Of a stretch of DNA of 64,000 nucleotides, positions 9,990 to 21,787 are shown piece after piece (position 1 is the stretch's first letter; every line of letters begins with the position of its first letter). Origin of the DNA: Salvelinus alpinus (Eukaryota; Chordata; Actinopteri; Salmoniformes; Salmonidae); assembly GCF_045679555.1 (NCBI RefSeq), contig NC_092100.1, positions 36,728,106 to 36,792,105 on the forward strand, in the 5' to 3' direction. The notes under the pieces are model-generated. The model saw nothing but the letters and a program-made list of their open reading frames with translations. It did not search any database and had not been told where the DNA came from. The position numbers were made by a program, and so were the translations under genes.

Positions 9990-10350
9990 GTTTTTCAGTT
10001 AAAGGTACGCTATGCAGAAATCGCTCCTCCATTTCCTGGTTGCTAAAGTTCTAATAGTTCGCCTAATTTCAGTTTATATGACAAAACAAGCAAGTATATT
10101 GTAGAGAATCACTGTACCATCTAAACTGCTGTGAAATATATTTTCCATAACCAAAATATTGTACTTTCAGCTGTTTGAAGCTGGTGTACAAAACCGAAAT
10201 TAAAACACGCAAAAACAAAACTTCACAATGACAAGTGCACATAGAACAGCTTTACCGCCTCTTAGACTTGTTTTCAATGAGACTGACAGATCAAAAACTC
10301 TAATTTCGATGTGAATTTGGCCGGGGTTACCCCAAAAGTTACATATTGTA
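9990..10350. repeat. Dispersed salmonid-type repeat
   Basis: Sequence from CTATGCAGAAATCGCTCC to GTGAATTTGGCCGGGG matches a repeat I recognise as common in salmonid DNA. Non-coding; family name not known to me. Confidence 0.5.
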
Positions 10351-11040
10351 GAACAAAGAACAAGGACTGTAGCTTGTTCGCTATCGTCAGCTGATTCAGA
10401 TTGTAATTTATATCACACTGGAATGTTCTGCTGAAGCGGTATCGACGTTCAAAGTCATTATCTTTAATATAAAGCCAACTTTCACGTAGGTCTTAAATAT
10501 CCCCACTAGAGCATACGGAAATTGGAACTTTGCCGCACGTGTTTAAGGACACAGCTCAGATATTGCCACCCTTTCCAGCTCAGTGCAAGCAAACACATAT
10601 AAGACAGGGTGGCATTCAGTACATTTTTACGTTTTGGAACGTTCAAATCAAAGGAAACGGTTCTGTACTCAAAGACCAGTTGAAAAAACAGGAGGGGTTG
10701 TGGGTTTGGGATTGCTGTCAGCATGGCCACAGCCCTTAAATACGTCACTCATTGCTTCAAGCTACACCTTGCCACACCCACCAAATGGGAGCAAACGTAG
10801 CTCAAAGTCTGTACAAGAATGTACAATAACGTTTTGGAGAAACCTGACGTCAATAGAAACCGTTCCGCATCGTAACAAACCCTCAAGCGAACTAATCGCA
10901 CCTCTGGTAAATTACTAGTCCTGGCGCTCGGGTTTGAAAATAATAGAAGCGCACTGGCTTTAACAGGTGGAAATTGCAAACGAGCATGCATTTGACAATT
11001 GCACTGGCTTAATGCCAGCTGAAAATAGAGCCCTTTTCAT
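10351..11040. repeat. Second dispersed repeat, possibly LTR- or promoter-derived
   Basis: 10600-10915 (ACGTTTTGGAACGTTC, GGTTGTGGGTTTGGGATTG, ACAGCCCTTAAATACGTCAC) resembles a salmonid repeat. CCTTAAATACG could be a TATA-like box. Overlapping short frames on both strands show no domains. Confidence 0.4.
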
Positions 11041-11125
11041 TAACACTAACACTGGTGTTCTTTTACACCAGTGAGTGTTAATTTAACACTTGAATCAACA
11101 CTAGAAATGTTACACTGAAAAAAAT
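11040..11125. repeat. Hairpin-forming TGTTAA-type repeat
   Basis: CACTGGTGT and ACACCAGTG form a perfect 9-bp inverted pair with a short T-rich loop (about 11048-11074), followed by GAGTGTTAATTTAACACTTG. Similar sequence occurs at 20090-20170 (+) and 34275-34405 (-). Confidence 0.65.
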
Positions 11126-11580
11126 CAACACTACATTGTAAACCCCAAGGCATCTTTTACTCAAAAGTTTAGCTCAAAGTCAATGAAATATCTCATTATT
11201 ACTTAAAAATGTTCTGGTACTGACTCAAAACAAAATGAGAAGTCACATCAACTAAATTTGTTTGTTATAACAAATACACTTTTTTTTCCAAGCATGCTGT
11301 ACTGCAGGTCAATAAAACATATCTGTGTTTTTCTATGTACATTGAGTGATTGATTAATTACTATTATGCTCCACAAAAATAAATAACGTACATTTTTCTA
11401 AACTAATCCAATCATTTAGTTAGATATTTTGCACCAGTTACTGAAATGGTTGTTCCAGTTTAAATGGCTTAGGTATTCTCCTCACATTATTCTAACCCTG
11501 GCAGTCATTATGAGCATTGCAGGTGAACAAAAATTATAATTGTGGATCATAAATCTGGCTGGATTCCAATAGGAAGAGAT
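11126..11580. repeat. Diverged repeat, inverted partner at 26770-27010
   Basis: 11320-11570 shares, in order and inverted, landmarks with 26776-27010: TGTACATT...GATTAATT, TTACTGAAATGGTTGTTCCAG, CCCTGGCAGTCATT-like and TCTGGCTGGATT. Non-coding on both copies. Confidence 0.6.
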
Positions 11581-12478
11581 TCAAGATGGCAGACGTTTTT
11601 ATCTTGTAGACAACCTCAAGATAAAAACGTAATATTCAATATCGGTAAATTAGACTATATATTGACACTTCACAATATTGTGGGTAATAACCTTCAATCT
11701 GGATAACAACACAAAACAAATCATAAGACTAGAGAAATGTATGGACAAATATTACGAAAACAAGCAACAACAAACATAACAGAGAGTAAGACGGGAACCT
11801 ATTTCAAAACGAAAACGTGACTCTACAGACACAGACGATTTAATCTTTTCACCGTCAATCTGTTAAAATCAATAAATGACAAACTGGGCATAGTTGAACT
11901 TGTCAGTAAGGATATAAAAGAGCTGAAGGCAAGCCTCGAGAAGAGTGATGAAAAATCTGCGACATTGGAAAAAGACACAAACAAGCTAAAAGGGACAGTC
12001 AATAAAATTTAAACCGAAGTGAATGAACTTAAAAAGGAGAACATTGTTCTGATAGAAACCTTGCTTGACATACAGACTAGATCCATGAGAGAGAATCTGG
12101 TACTTACAGGTATCCAAGAGAAAGAAGGAGAAGTTCCTGAAAGTGTAGTTAGAGAGTTCCTCCTTACAGTGCTCAGAGCCCACACAAAGCTATCGACAGA
12201 ATCCAACTCCACCGTGTACACCGCTTCGGACAGAGGTATGAACACCCAATCGTTGCCAAATTTAAAATAATGGTTAAAAGCCTGGGTAAAAGACTTGCTG
12301 GCTCGAAAATAGGCATGAATGACCAGTTCCCGAGGGAACTTGCAGAACGGCGCAAAGTTCTGTATCCAACTTTCAAGGAAAATAGATTGAAAGGGAAACG
12401 CGTAGCTCTCGTAGTTGATAAACTGTATATTGATTGCCAATTGTTCAGAGACGCAAAGACTACTCCATGGCTATTCTA
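11581..12478 (+). pseudogene. L1-like ORF1 (coiled coil + RNA-binding domain), degenerate
   Basis: Begins near a CAAGATGGC motif (11583) typical of L1 5' ends. The frame from about 11860 reads as a heptad-rich coiled coil (K-E-L-K-A-S-L-E, L-E-K-D-T-N-K-L-K), an in-frame TAA near 12010, then an L1 ORF1 RNA-binding segment (R-S-M-R-E-N-L-V-L-T-G-I, 12080-12110). After a frameshift near 12270 comes the C-terminal domain (F-P-R-E-L-A-E-R-R-K-V-L, to the stop at 12477-12479). Such proteins bind L1 RNA and act as chaperones. ORF2 is not present downstream, so the copy is truncated as well as broken. Confidence 0.8.
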
Positions 12479-12900
12479 AAAATTACTAAATTCTCATAGA
12501 GGAGGCAAATAATGAAACACAATTCTAGCACTGTTATGGATTGTAATAATACACAAAAATAATATAGCTAACTTGAATCATATCTAATAGGACACAAAAG
12601 CACTAATTCAACATGGTGGAGATAAAAACACAGCAGACAGAAGGCACAGTATGTGGGTATGTGTGGATAGATGGTGTTTGGGAAAGTGTGGCCTTAAGTG
12701 AGTAAGAAAGGAAATTGTTGCATATTCCAGAACCAATGTATATCTGTGAGCAGGGGTTGTGAGAGAGCTTTACATTTTGTGCAGATGAGGGATATACATT
12801 TTGAAATTAATTATAGATCTTATTTATTTATTGTCCTATCATGGTGGAACAGAATTTAAAAATAAATTGTACATCAAATGTATTTATTGTTCTATCATTA
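12479..12900. other. AT-rich spacer, no gene recognised
   Basis: Could include remains of an L1 inter-ORF region, but no motif supports this. ATTTATTGTYCTATCAT occurs twice near 12823 and 12880. Confidence 0.5.
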
Positions 12901-14088
12901 TTATTTTATTTATATAACCTTTATTTAACCAGGTAGGCCAGTTGAGAACAAGTTCTCATTTACAACTGTGACCTGGCCAAGATAAAGCAAAGCAGTGCGA
13001 CAAAAACAACAACACAGAGTTACACATAAACAAACATAGTCAATAACACAATAGAAAAATCGATGTACAGTGTGTGCAAATGTAGAAGATTAGGGAGGTA
13101 AGGCAACAAATAGCCATAGAGGCAAAATAATTACAATTTAGCATTAACACTGGAGTGATGGATGTGCAGATGATTATGTGCAAGTAGAGATACTGGGGTG
13201 TAAAAGAGCAAGAGGATAAATAACAATATGGGGATGAGGTAGTTTGATGTGCTACTTACAGATTGGCTGTGTACGGGTACAGTGATCGATCGGTAAGGTG
13301 CTCTGACAGCTGATACTTAAAGTTAGAGGGAGATATAAGACTCCAGATTCAGTGATTTTTGCAATTCATTCCAGTCATCGGCAGCAGAAAACTGGAAGGA
13401 AAGGTGGCCAAAGGAGGTATGGGCTTTGGGGATGACCAGTGAAATATACCTGCTGGAGCGCGTGCTACGGGTGGGTGTTGCTATGGTGACCAGTGAGCTG
13501 AGATAAGGCGCGGCTTTACCTAGCAAAGACTTATAGATGACCTGGAGCCAGTGAGTTTGGAGATGAATATGTAGTGAGGGCCAGCCAACGAGAGCATACA
13601 GGTCGCAGTGGTGGGTAGTATATGGGGCTTTGGTGACAAAACAGATGGCACTGTGATAGACTGCATCCAGTTCGCTGAGTAGAGTGTTGGAGGCTATTTT
13701 GTAAATGACATCGCCGAAGTCAAGGATCGGTAGGATAGTCAGTTTTACGAGTGTATGTTTGGCATCGTGAGTGAAGGAGTCTTTTTTGCAAAATAGGAAG
13801 CCGATTCTAGATTTAATTTTGGATTGGAGATGCTTAATGTGAGTCTGTAAGGAGAGTTTACAGTCTAACCAGACACCTAGGTATTTGTAGTTGTCCACAT
13901 ATTCTAAGTCAGAACCGTCCAGCGTAGTGATGCTAGTCGGGCGGGTGGGCGGGCAGGCAGCAATCGGTTGAAGAGCATTTAGTTTTACTAGCATTTATAA
14001 AGCAGTTGGCGGCCACGGAAGGAGTGTTGTATGGCATTGAAGCTCGTTTGGAGGTTTGTTAACACAGTGTCCAAAGAAGGGCTAGAAG
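12901..14088 (-). mobile_element. 5'-truncated LINE copy, same family as 37265-42260
   Basis: The 3' tail at 12905-12965 (TTATTTAACCAGGTAGG...GAGAACAAGTTCTCATTT) and the protein at 13323-13994 match the full-length LINE nearby. Only the post-RT C-terminal region is kept, and the copy is cut at a Tc1 junction at 14089. Confidence 0.9.
13323..13994 (-). pseudogene. LINE ORF C-terminal remnant
   Basis: About 220 codons, closely similar to the last quarter of the intact LINE ORF at 37654-40947 (shared Y-K-Y-L-G-V-W-L-D-C, I-G-F-L-F, L-P-I-L-D-F-G-D-V-I-Y). The upstream match continues in another frame to about 14085, so a frameshift lies near 13985. RT catalytic motifs are absent. Confidence 0.9.
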
Positions 14089-14090
14089 TA

Positions 14091-15678
<1,588 letters not shown>

Positions 15679-15804
15679 TATATATTTTTGGGGGTATTTT
15701 ACCTTTATTTATACAGGTATTTCTCTTTTTAACATCTCTTTTCCAAGAGAGACCTGGTCCAATATGTGTGTGTGTCTAAATATACACAAATAAACAAATA
15801 ACAG

Positions 15805-15828
15805 TATATATATATATATATATATATA
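15805..15828. repeat. (TA)12 microsatellite
   Basis: Twelve TA units directly before a Tc1 end; Tc1 elements insert at TA, so the run may be a favoured target. Confidence 0.9.
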
Positions 15829-15831
15829 AAT

Positions 15832-16412
15832 ATACTGCTCAAAAAAATAAAGGGAACACTTAAACAACACAATGTAACTCCAAGTCAATCACACTTCTGT
15901 GAAATCAAACTGTCCACTTAGGAAGCAACACTGATTGACAATAAATTTCACATGCTGTTGTGCAAATGGAATAGACAAAAGGTGGAAATTATAGGCAATT
16001 AGCAAGACACCCCCAATAAAGGAGTGGTTCTGCAGGTGGTGACCACAGACCACTTCTCAGTTCCTATGCTTCCTGGCTGATGTTTTGGTCACTTTTGAAT
16101 GCTGGCGGTGCTTTCACTCTAATGGTAGCATGAGACGGAGTCTACAACCCACACAAGTGGCTCAGGTAGTGCAGCTCATCCAGGATGGCACATCAATGCG
16201 AGCTGTGGCAAGAAGGTTTGCTGTGTCTGTCAGCGTAGTGTCCAGAGCATGGAGGCGCTACCAGGAGACAGGCCAGGACATCAGGAGACGTGGAGGAGGC
16301 CGTAGGAGGGCAACAACCCAGCAGCAGGACCGCTACCTCCGCCTTTGTGCAAGGAGGAGCACTGCCAGAGCCCTGCAAAATGACCTCCAGCAGGCCACAA
16401 ATGTGCGACAGA
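15832..16412 (+). mobile_element. Second Tc1 family, 5' part only
   Basis: Terminal repeat starts ACTGCTCAAAAAAATAAAGG at about 15834. A non-coding leader leads into the transposase start at 16130. The element breaks off at about 16412 next to a SINE-like scrap. Confidence 0.85.
16130..16412 (+). pseudogene. Tc1-like transposase N-terminus (truncated)
   Basis: From ATG 16130 (M-R-R-S-L-Q-P-T-Q) about 94 codons of the DNA-binding region: a helix-turn-helix ([15 protein letters not shown]), an arginine-rich R-R-G-G-G-R-R-R linker and a second helical part. The catalytic domain is absent. The open frame runs past 16412 into unrelated DNA to 16480. Confidence 0.85.
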
Positions 16413-16445
16413 GCCTGGGCGTGAACCCAGAGACTCTGGTGACAC
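16413..16445. repeat. SINE-like scrap (tRNA box-B region)
   Basis: GCGTGAACCCAGAGACTCTG resembles the box-B-derived part of tRNA-type SINEs read in inverse. Too short to assign. Confidence 0.35.
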
Positions 16446-16568
16446 TGGAACTGAAAAATAACAACTCGTGTAGAAAGTAAACATCCATACCTCGATGGTG
16501 CCAAGTGTGCTTATTTCTGCATAATGAGGAAGTAGGAAAAAATTGACAACTTCTGACTATTTATGGTC

Positions 16569-16970
16569 TAGCGATTGATGACAGAAGAGTACGCTCCCCA
16601 ACCTTATGTAATTAGAAAGAGGAGATTATCCTGATTAAAATGGTGTCCAACTTGAAAATATCTAAATATACACATTGTGAGATATTTGGTGAAATATACC
16701 AGCATGCCTCTCAATAGGAAAACAATGGGAGGAGCTCAGCGTTCCAAGGGCAAAAGGTATTTCGTGGCTAGCGTTTTATGACAACTGAGTACACTGCCCA
16801 GCCTTACATAATTAGAAAGAGGAGATTTTCATGTTTAAAATGGTGTCCAATTTGAAAAAAATCTAAATATACACATTGTGAGATATTTGGCAAATTAGAC
16901 AGACATACCTATATTTCCCTATAGTAAACAATGGGATGACCTCAGAGTTCCATCAGTAATTATTTGTTGT
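16569..16970. repeat. Tandem pair of about 201-bp units
   Basis: 16569-16769 and 16770-16970 align in order: AATTAGAAAGAGGAGATT, AAAATGGTGTCCAA, ATACACATTGTGAGATATTTGG and AAACAATGGGA occur once in each. Non-coding, moderately diverged, so not recent. Confidence 0.85.
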
Positions 16971-18040
16971 TGTTTACATTTTAACTACCAGCAACGTGGG
17001 CAGTTCTCATTGCCAACAATAATAAAGCAGGCATTGTGACATAGAACAATAAGTTGGGAATAGAATGTTCGGAAGGCGAGTTGGGTGAAAAATGCCCCCC
17101 CTGAAGCATTTATATATTGTGACAATGACACAATGCCCCCCTGTGGACTGAAGCTGAACTTCACTGATTTGAAATGGGCAATGCTGAGGTGGTAGAACTG
17201 ACAAAATGAAATTAATCAGAGGTCTAAAGGTAAACATGCTTGGCTCGTCTGTTATTTCCATATAGGCTATGCAACTATTTGTAAAAAAAACTGCTCATTA
17301 TTAAATTGGCCAAATTATTATTTTTGCTTTTCTTTTTATTACACTTTTTATTCACTTAGCTACTTACTTTTCCTATTGTTGTTACATTGTCGAGAGGTTA
17401 ACCTGCAACTATGCATGTTATTGCACTGTGTACTCCATGTATATGACAAATAAACAAACTTGAACTTAGAAGGGAAGTGGCCCTAAAGTTATGTGTCCTC
17501 AAATGTTATGTAATCAAACAATCTCACATTAGCTGGTAGAACTGATTAAATGAATCATAGAGGTCTTATAACTTATTCCATTCTACAGGCATTTTTGGGG
17601 GGCCCGTGTCTTTTAATACTCATATAGGCTAGGGGCTATGTAGCTTCTTATCTTTCATGTTTGGAGTTGTGTTGCTCTGTTATGCAGACTTGAATTTTCT
17701 TTACAGTTGAGTTGCACTGCTCATGTCAGTATACACTCTAAATAATACTGGTTTAAAAACAACCCACTTTGGGTAGATATTGAACAGAACACATATTGGG
17801 ATATTTTGACAAAGCCCGTTGAGTCACAAAAAAAACATTGTTTTCTTTAAGTTGAGTTGTTGATGTTGGGTTTTTGAGCCATGATCCACCAGGTCAGATC
17901 CGAAGACTGGAGTTGTGGCTTATTAGGGGTATGGCATTTAGATAGTTATTTTTGGCCAGCAGTGAGAGTATTTGTCATTCCGGTTAATCTGTTCTGTTGT
18001 ATTGTCAATACATTTTAAGGTTGAGCACTGACACTTTTGT
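16971..18040. other. Non-coding stretch with repeat pieces
   Basis: 17370-17465 ends in GACAAATAAACAAACTTGAA, like the 3' tail of the left-edge LINE family read forward. 17730-17880 has AACCCA/TGGGTT-rich sequence similar in character to 26640-26740. No coding signal. Confidence 0.45.
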
Positions 18041-18044
18041 AGCT

Positions 18045-18503
18045 TAATTTTTATTTTACCATGTAAGTTGACTGAGAACACATTCTCATTTACAGCAATG
18101 ACCTGGGGGATAGTTACAGGGGATGAATGAGCCATTTTGAAGCTTGGGATGGTTAGGTGGCCATGATGGTATGAGGGCCAGATTGGACATTTTACCAGAA
18201 CACCAGGATTATCACCCCTACTCTTACAATAAGTGCCATGGGATCTTTAGTGACCACAGAGAGACAGGACACGCGTATAATGGCCCATGTGAAAGACAGG
18301 ACCCTACACAGGGCAATGTCCCCAATCACTGCACAGAGGTATTGGGATATTTATTTTTTAGATTAAACCAAATAGTGCCTCCTACTGGCCTTCCAACACC
18401 ACTTCCTGCAACATCTGGGCTCCCGTCCAGGGATTGACCACAACCAACCCTGCTTAGCTTCAGAGGTAAGCCAGAAGTGGGATGAAGGGTGGTATGCTGC
18501 TGG
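18045..18503 (-). repeat. 5S-rRNA-derived SINE (SINE3-like)
   Basis: On the minus strand the head (about 18503 to 18415) reads as 5S rRNA-like: CATACCACCCT, then GAAGCTAAGCAGGGT (the 5S internal promoter region), then TGGACGGGAG. A body follows, then a tail at 18045-18110 (TTTTACCATGTAAGTTGACTGAGAACA...) resembling the 3' tail of the LINE at 12905 and 37300. The 5S-like head is what defines SINE3-type elements. A tail-only relative lies at 52770-52935. Confidence 0.8.
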
Positions 18504-18580
18504 CATACCAGCCAGCAATAAGGCATACCAGCCAGCAATAAGGCATACCACTCAGCAATAAGGCATACCACTCTGCAATT
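18501..18580. repeat. 20-bp tandem repeat, four units
   Basis: AGGCATACCAGCCAGCAATA-type unit repeated at exact 20-bp spacing (18501, 18521, 18541, 18561); the last two vary (CTCAGC, CTCTGC). It lies at the 5' end of the SINE head, whose GGCATACCA starts the unit. Confidence 0.9.
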
Positions 18581-18639
18581 TCACTGGATGTTGGCCAGGT
18601 GGGATGGTAGCATCCCACATACCTCAAGCTCTGTCAAAT

Positions 18640-19478
18640 TTGTCGCTGATCATTGCTAGACAACCATTTTCAGATCTTGCGATAGATTTTCAAGTAGATT
18701 TAAGTCAAAACTGTAACTCGGCCACACAGGAACATTCACTGTCTTCTTGGTAAGCAACTCCAGTGTAGATTTGGCCTTGTGTTTTAAGTTATTGTCCTGG
18801 TGAAAGGTGAATTCATCTCCCAGTGTCTGGTGGAACAGACTGACCAAGGTTTTCCTCTAGGATTTTGCCTGTGCTTAGCTCCATTACGTTTAATTTATAT
18901 CCTGAAAAACTCCCCAGTCCTTAACGATTACAAGCATACCCATAACATGATGCAGCCATGACTATGCTTGAAAATATGTAGAGTGGTACTCAGTAATGTG
19001 TTGTATTGGATTTGCCCCAAACATGACACTTTGTATTAAGGACAAAAAGTGAATTGCATTGCCATGTTTTTTGCAGTATTACTTTAGTGCCTTGTTGCAA
19101 ACAGGATGCATGTTTTGGAATATTTTTTATTTTGTACAGGCATCGTTCTTTTTACTCTGTCCATTAGGTTAGTATTGTGTAGTAACTAAAATGTTGTTGG
19201 TCCATGCAACCTATTATTTGAATGGTTAAGCACACTTTTACTCCTGAACGTATTTAAGCTTGCCATAGAAAGGGGTTGAATACCTATTGACTCAAGAATA
19301 TGAATTTGTAAAACATTTGAAAAACATAATTCCACTTTAACATTATGGGGTATTGTGTTTAGGCCAGTGACATTTTTTTTTAAATTGTTCAGGCTGTAAC
19401 ACAATCTCCATAATTCAGACTTTAACGCAACAAAATTTGGAAAAATTCAAGGGGTGTGAATACTTTCTGAAGGCACTG
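18640..19478 (-). mobile_element. Tc1 element copy with internal deletion, truncated
   Basis: Ends at 19478 in a terminal repeat (inverted CAGTGCCTTCAGAAAG) followed by TA. Minus frame 18656-18847 is the transposase C-terminal part with F-H-Q-D-N and L-L-E-N-L. Most of the N-terminal transposase is missing near 19100-19150. Same family as 62699-63438. Confidence 0.85.
18656..18847 (-). pseudogene. Tc1-like transposase C-terminal fragment
   Basis: 63 codons covering the second catalytic Asp (H-Q-D-N) and the third residue (L-E-N), with D-L-N-L-L-E-N. The fragment at 63062-63292 is nearly the same protein, showing a shared subfamily variant (V-P-V-W, N-L-S-Q-D). Confidence 0.85.
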
Positions 19479-19479
19479 T

Positions 19480-20450
19480 AAGTCTATTAAAAGTGTGCGA
19501 GTTTGAGCATGTGTCATTAGGCCTAGTGAAGAGTGGGATAAGTTGAGCCAAAGGTGTGAATTGAGCCACCCTTATTACTAGGAAACCATAAACAAAAAAT
19601 GTATAATTTCACCAAATACTTAAGGAAGAGGTCTGTGAAGGAAGAAACCACATGGAAAAAGTGGTTAGCAAGTTAGGTAAAAAAAATTGATTTTCACCAA
19701 TTTATTGTGTTGAGGTTTCATGATGCTTGTATCTAAACAAAGTAGATAATTTTCAAATTTTTCTATATATCAGTTGGGGTCTCTATAAGCTTCAATATGA
19801 CGTCTAAACCCTAGCTTGAAAGTGCATCCTTGTAGCTGTGGACTAATATGGCCATGGGGAAAGTTTAGCCAATGGTTGAGCCAATTGCAAGTTGAGTAGG
19901 GCATTATCACTGGGATGTGAGGTAACAATATGGCCTAGCCTATGTTAAAAGGGTTTTACAAAAGTACAAAGTGTTTGTTAGGTGTTAAAAGATGCTGAAA
20001 ATTATTCAAATAAAAAAAAGTGATTGTGTTGAATTGTTTTTGGGAAATAAAGATAGACATGGTTTTAAAAAGTGCACAGCAAATTCCCCAGTGTTAAATT
20101 ACCACTGAAAGTATGGACCCGTATAGATACTGAACAGTGTTGAACTAACACACTGCTTAGTGTAAAGCTTTAGGCTGGGGATATACAAAGCAACTTTCAT
20201 GCAATTTTAGTTGCATTTTCAGGTTGCAAGTTACATCATCTCAAGCAACTTCGCTGTTACATGAACCAACTCAAACTTGATTAAAATCGCATGCAACAAC
20301 CAATCAACTTGAAGCTGATTGTTTGTGAATTCTAAATTCACCCCATGTCATCAGTTGCATTACATTGTGGTTTCACATGGTGTTTATCCAACTGTTTGGC
20401 TATTGTAACAGCAAGGTTATAGAAGAAATGCAGCCTGTACAATTCTATGG
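19480..20450. repeat. Old repeat DNA; TGTTAA-type copy at 20090-20170
   Basis: 19540-19930 has recurring AGTTGAGCCA-like motifs (19554, 19570, 19875, 19893). 20090-20170 matches, inverted, 34275-34405 (CAGTGTTAAATT, AGTATGGACC, AACACACTG). No gene. Confidence 0.55.
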
Positions 20451-20454
20451 GATG

Positions 20455-21225
20455 CCACCAAAGGTTTTATTAAAAATGATGCAACTGCATTTCCATCTGG
20501 TTTGAATCAATCACAATTAAAGAAGAATTGGAAAATTCAGACCAGGTAGTTATTACTCTTTCCAAAGTCAAGACAGAACTTAATTTATTGATAAGACAGA
20601 GAGCAGAATTTGCATTCCATTGTAATCATCCCAGTCGTTTACTGGCCAACAAGCTACGCAGTAATGATCAATTAGCTGATATAGCAACTATTGTATCTGA
20701 AACTGGGGAATTACTATCAGAACCCAAATTAATAAATCAAAGATTCTCTCGCTTCTATAAAGAACTGTAAACCTCTGATTGTAAATCCACACCAAGCCAG
20801 ACTAAGTCCTTTCTAAAATAATTAAGAACTCCTCTTTTCTCAACTGAAGAAGCTGCCTCGCTGGGAACCCAAATCTCTCTCAATGAACTCAAAAGAGCTT
20901 TGAATAGCATGAACAAAGGCAAATCACCTGGATGGGATGGTATTGCCCCTGATGTCTATTCAAAATGTTTTAATCAATTAGGTCCACTATTGCTCAAAAT
21001 TATTAACACAGCTGTTCGCAAAGGTTCATTTGGGAGAGATGTGACTCCAGCACTAATTTTGCTTTTATGAAAAAGGCAAGATAAGTGTCATCCCCTATCT
21101 TTGATAAACATTGATATGAAACTGTTTTCCAAAATGTAATCTCCTGTCTCGAGACTTACTTAACCAAATTGGTCCAAGCAGGTTTGTTTAAAACATGTTT
21201 ATCCTCCGATAACCTATCAAAATGC
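20455..21225 (+). pseudogene. L1-like ORF2 fragment (RT N-terminal region)
   Basis: Translation shows a linker (S-R-L-L-A-N-K-L-R, 20633-20660; I-V-S-E-T-G-E-L, 20690-20715), a stop at 20768, then S-L-N-E-L-K-R-A-L and G-K-S-P-G-W-D-G-I (20918-20945), the first RT block of L1-type ORF2. Further stops follow near 21067 and 21137. The catalytic box is not reached: the copy is interrupted at about 21230 by LTR-type sequence. Confidence 0.8.
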
Positions 21226-21229
21226 TTAA

Positions 21230-21394
21230 TCTATAAGGGCACAAGGCAAGACCCAAATGCAGACACAGGAGGCAGATGGTTGAGCTCCGATATTTATTAT
21301 AGCAAAAGGGGTAGGCAAAAGGCAGGTCGGGTACAGGCGACTGTTCCTAAACCAAGTCAGAGTCCAAACAGTACCAAGCGATAGGGTGGCTCGA
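21230..21394. repeat. Left part of an LTR-like repeat split by the Gypsy element
   Basis: GGCACAAGGCAAGACCCAAA to the GGTGGCTCGA junction resembles a salmonid LTR. It continues after the Gypsy element at 26469-26560, joined through CTCGA. Confidence 0.6.
21390..21394. repeat. Target-site duplication CTCGA (left)
   Basis: Identical to 26469-26473; brackets the Gypsy element exactly at TG...CA ends. Confidence 0.95.
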
Positions 21395-21787
21395 TGTAAC
21401 AGTTCCAATGGTGGACATGAAAGAGTCAGGTGCAGAGAGCAGGGTAATCTCAATCGAGTGGATTTATTATTTCACCCAGAAATAATCACATAAACGGCGA
21501 CGCCACACAAACAACGGGCGCGTCAAAATACTGTCCAATAAAAGTAGGACTGAAATCCACTATACGAAACACCACCAACACAAACAGAAAAACAAGCCCG
21601 CACAAAAGTCGGCGGGCCAACTGGGTTTAAATAACCCCCTACCCTAAACACAAAACAGGTGATACAAATTAGACAAACTCAAACGAAAACAGAAAAGGGG
21701 ATCGGTGGCAGCTAGTAGACCGGAGACGACGACCGCCGAGCGCCGCCCGAACGGGAAGAGGCACCATCCTCGGCGGGATTCGTAACA
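21395..21787 (-). repeat. 3' LTR of the Gypsy element, 393 bp
   Basis: TGTAAC...GTAACA ends. By eye identical to 26076-26468. On the coding (minus) strand it holds a TTATTTAAAC TATA-like box near 21630 and an AATAAA polyadenylation signal at 21463-21468. The pol frame runs into it and stops at 21712-21714. Confidence 0.95.

Noticed and set aside
18415..18503. Functional 5S rRNA gene
   Set aside because: Only part of 5S is present, with mutations, and it is joined to a SINE body and LINE-type tail.
18501..18580. CRISPR-like array
   Set aside because: Four contiguous 20-bp units without spacers in vertebrate DNA; a simple tandem repeat.
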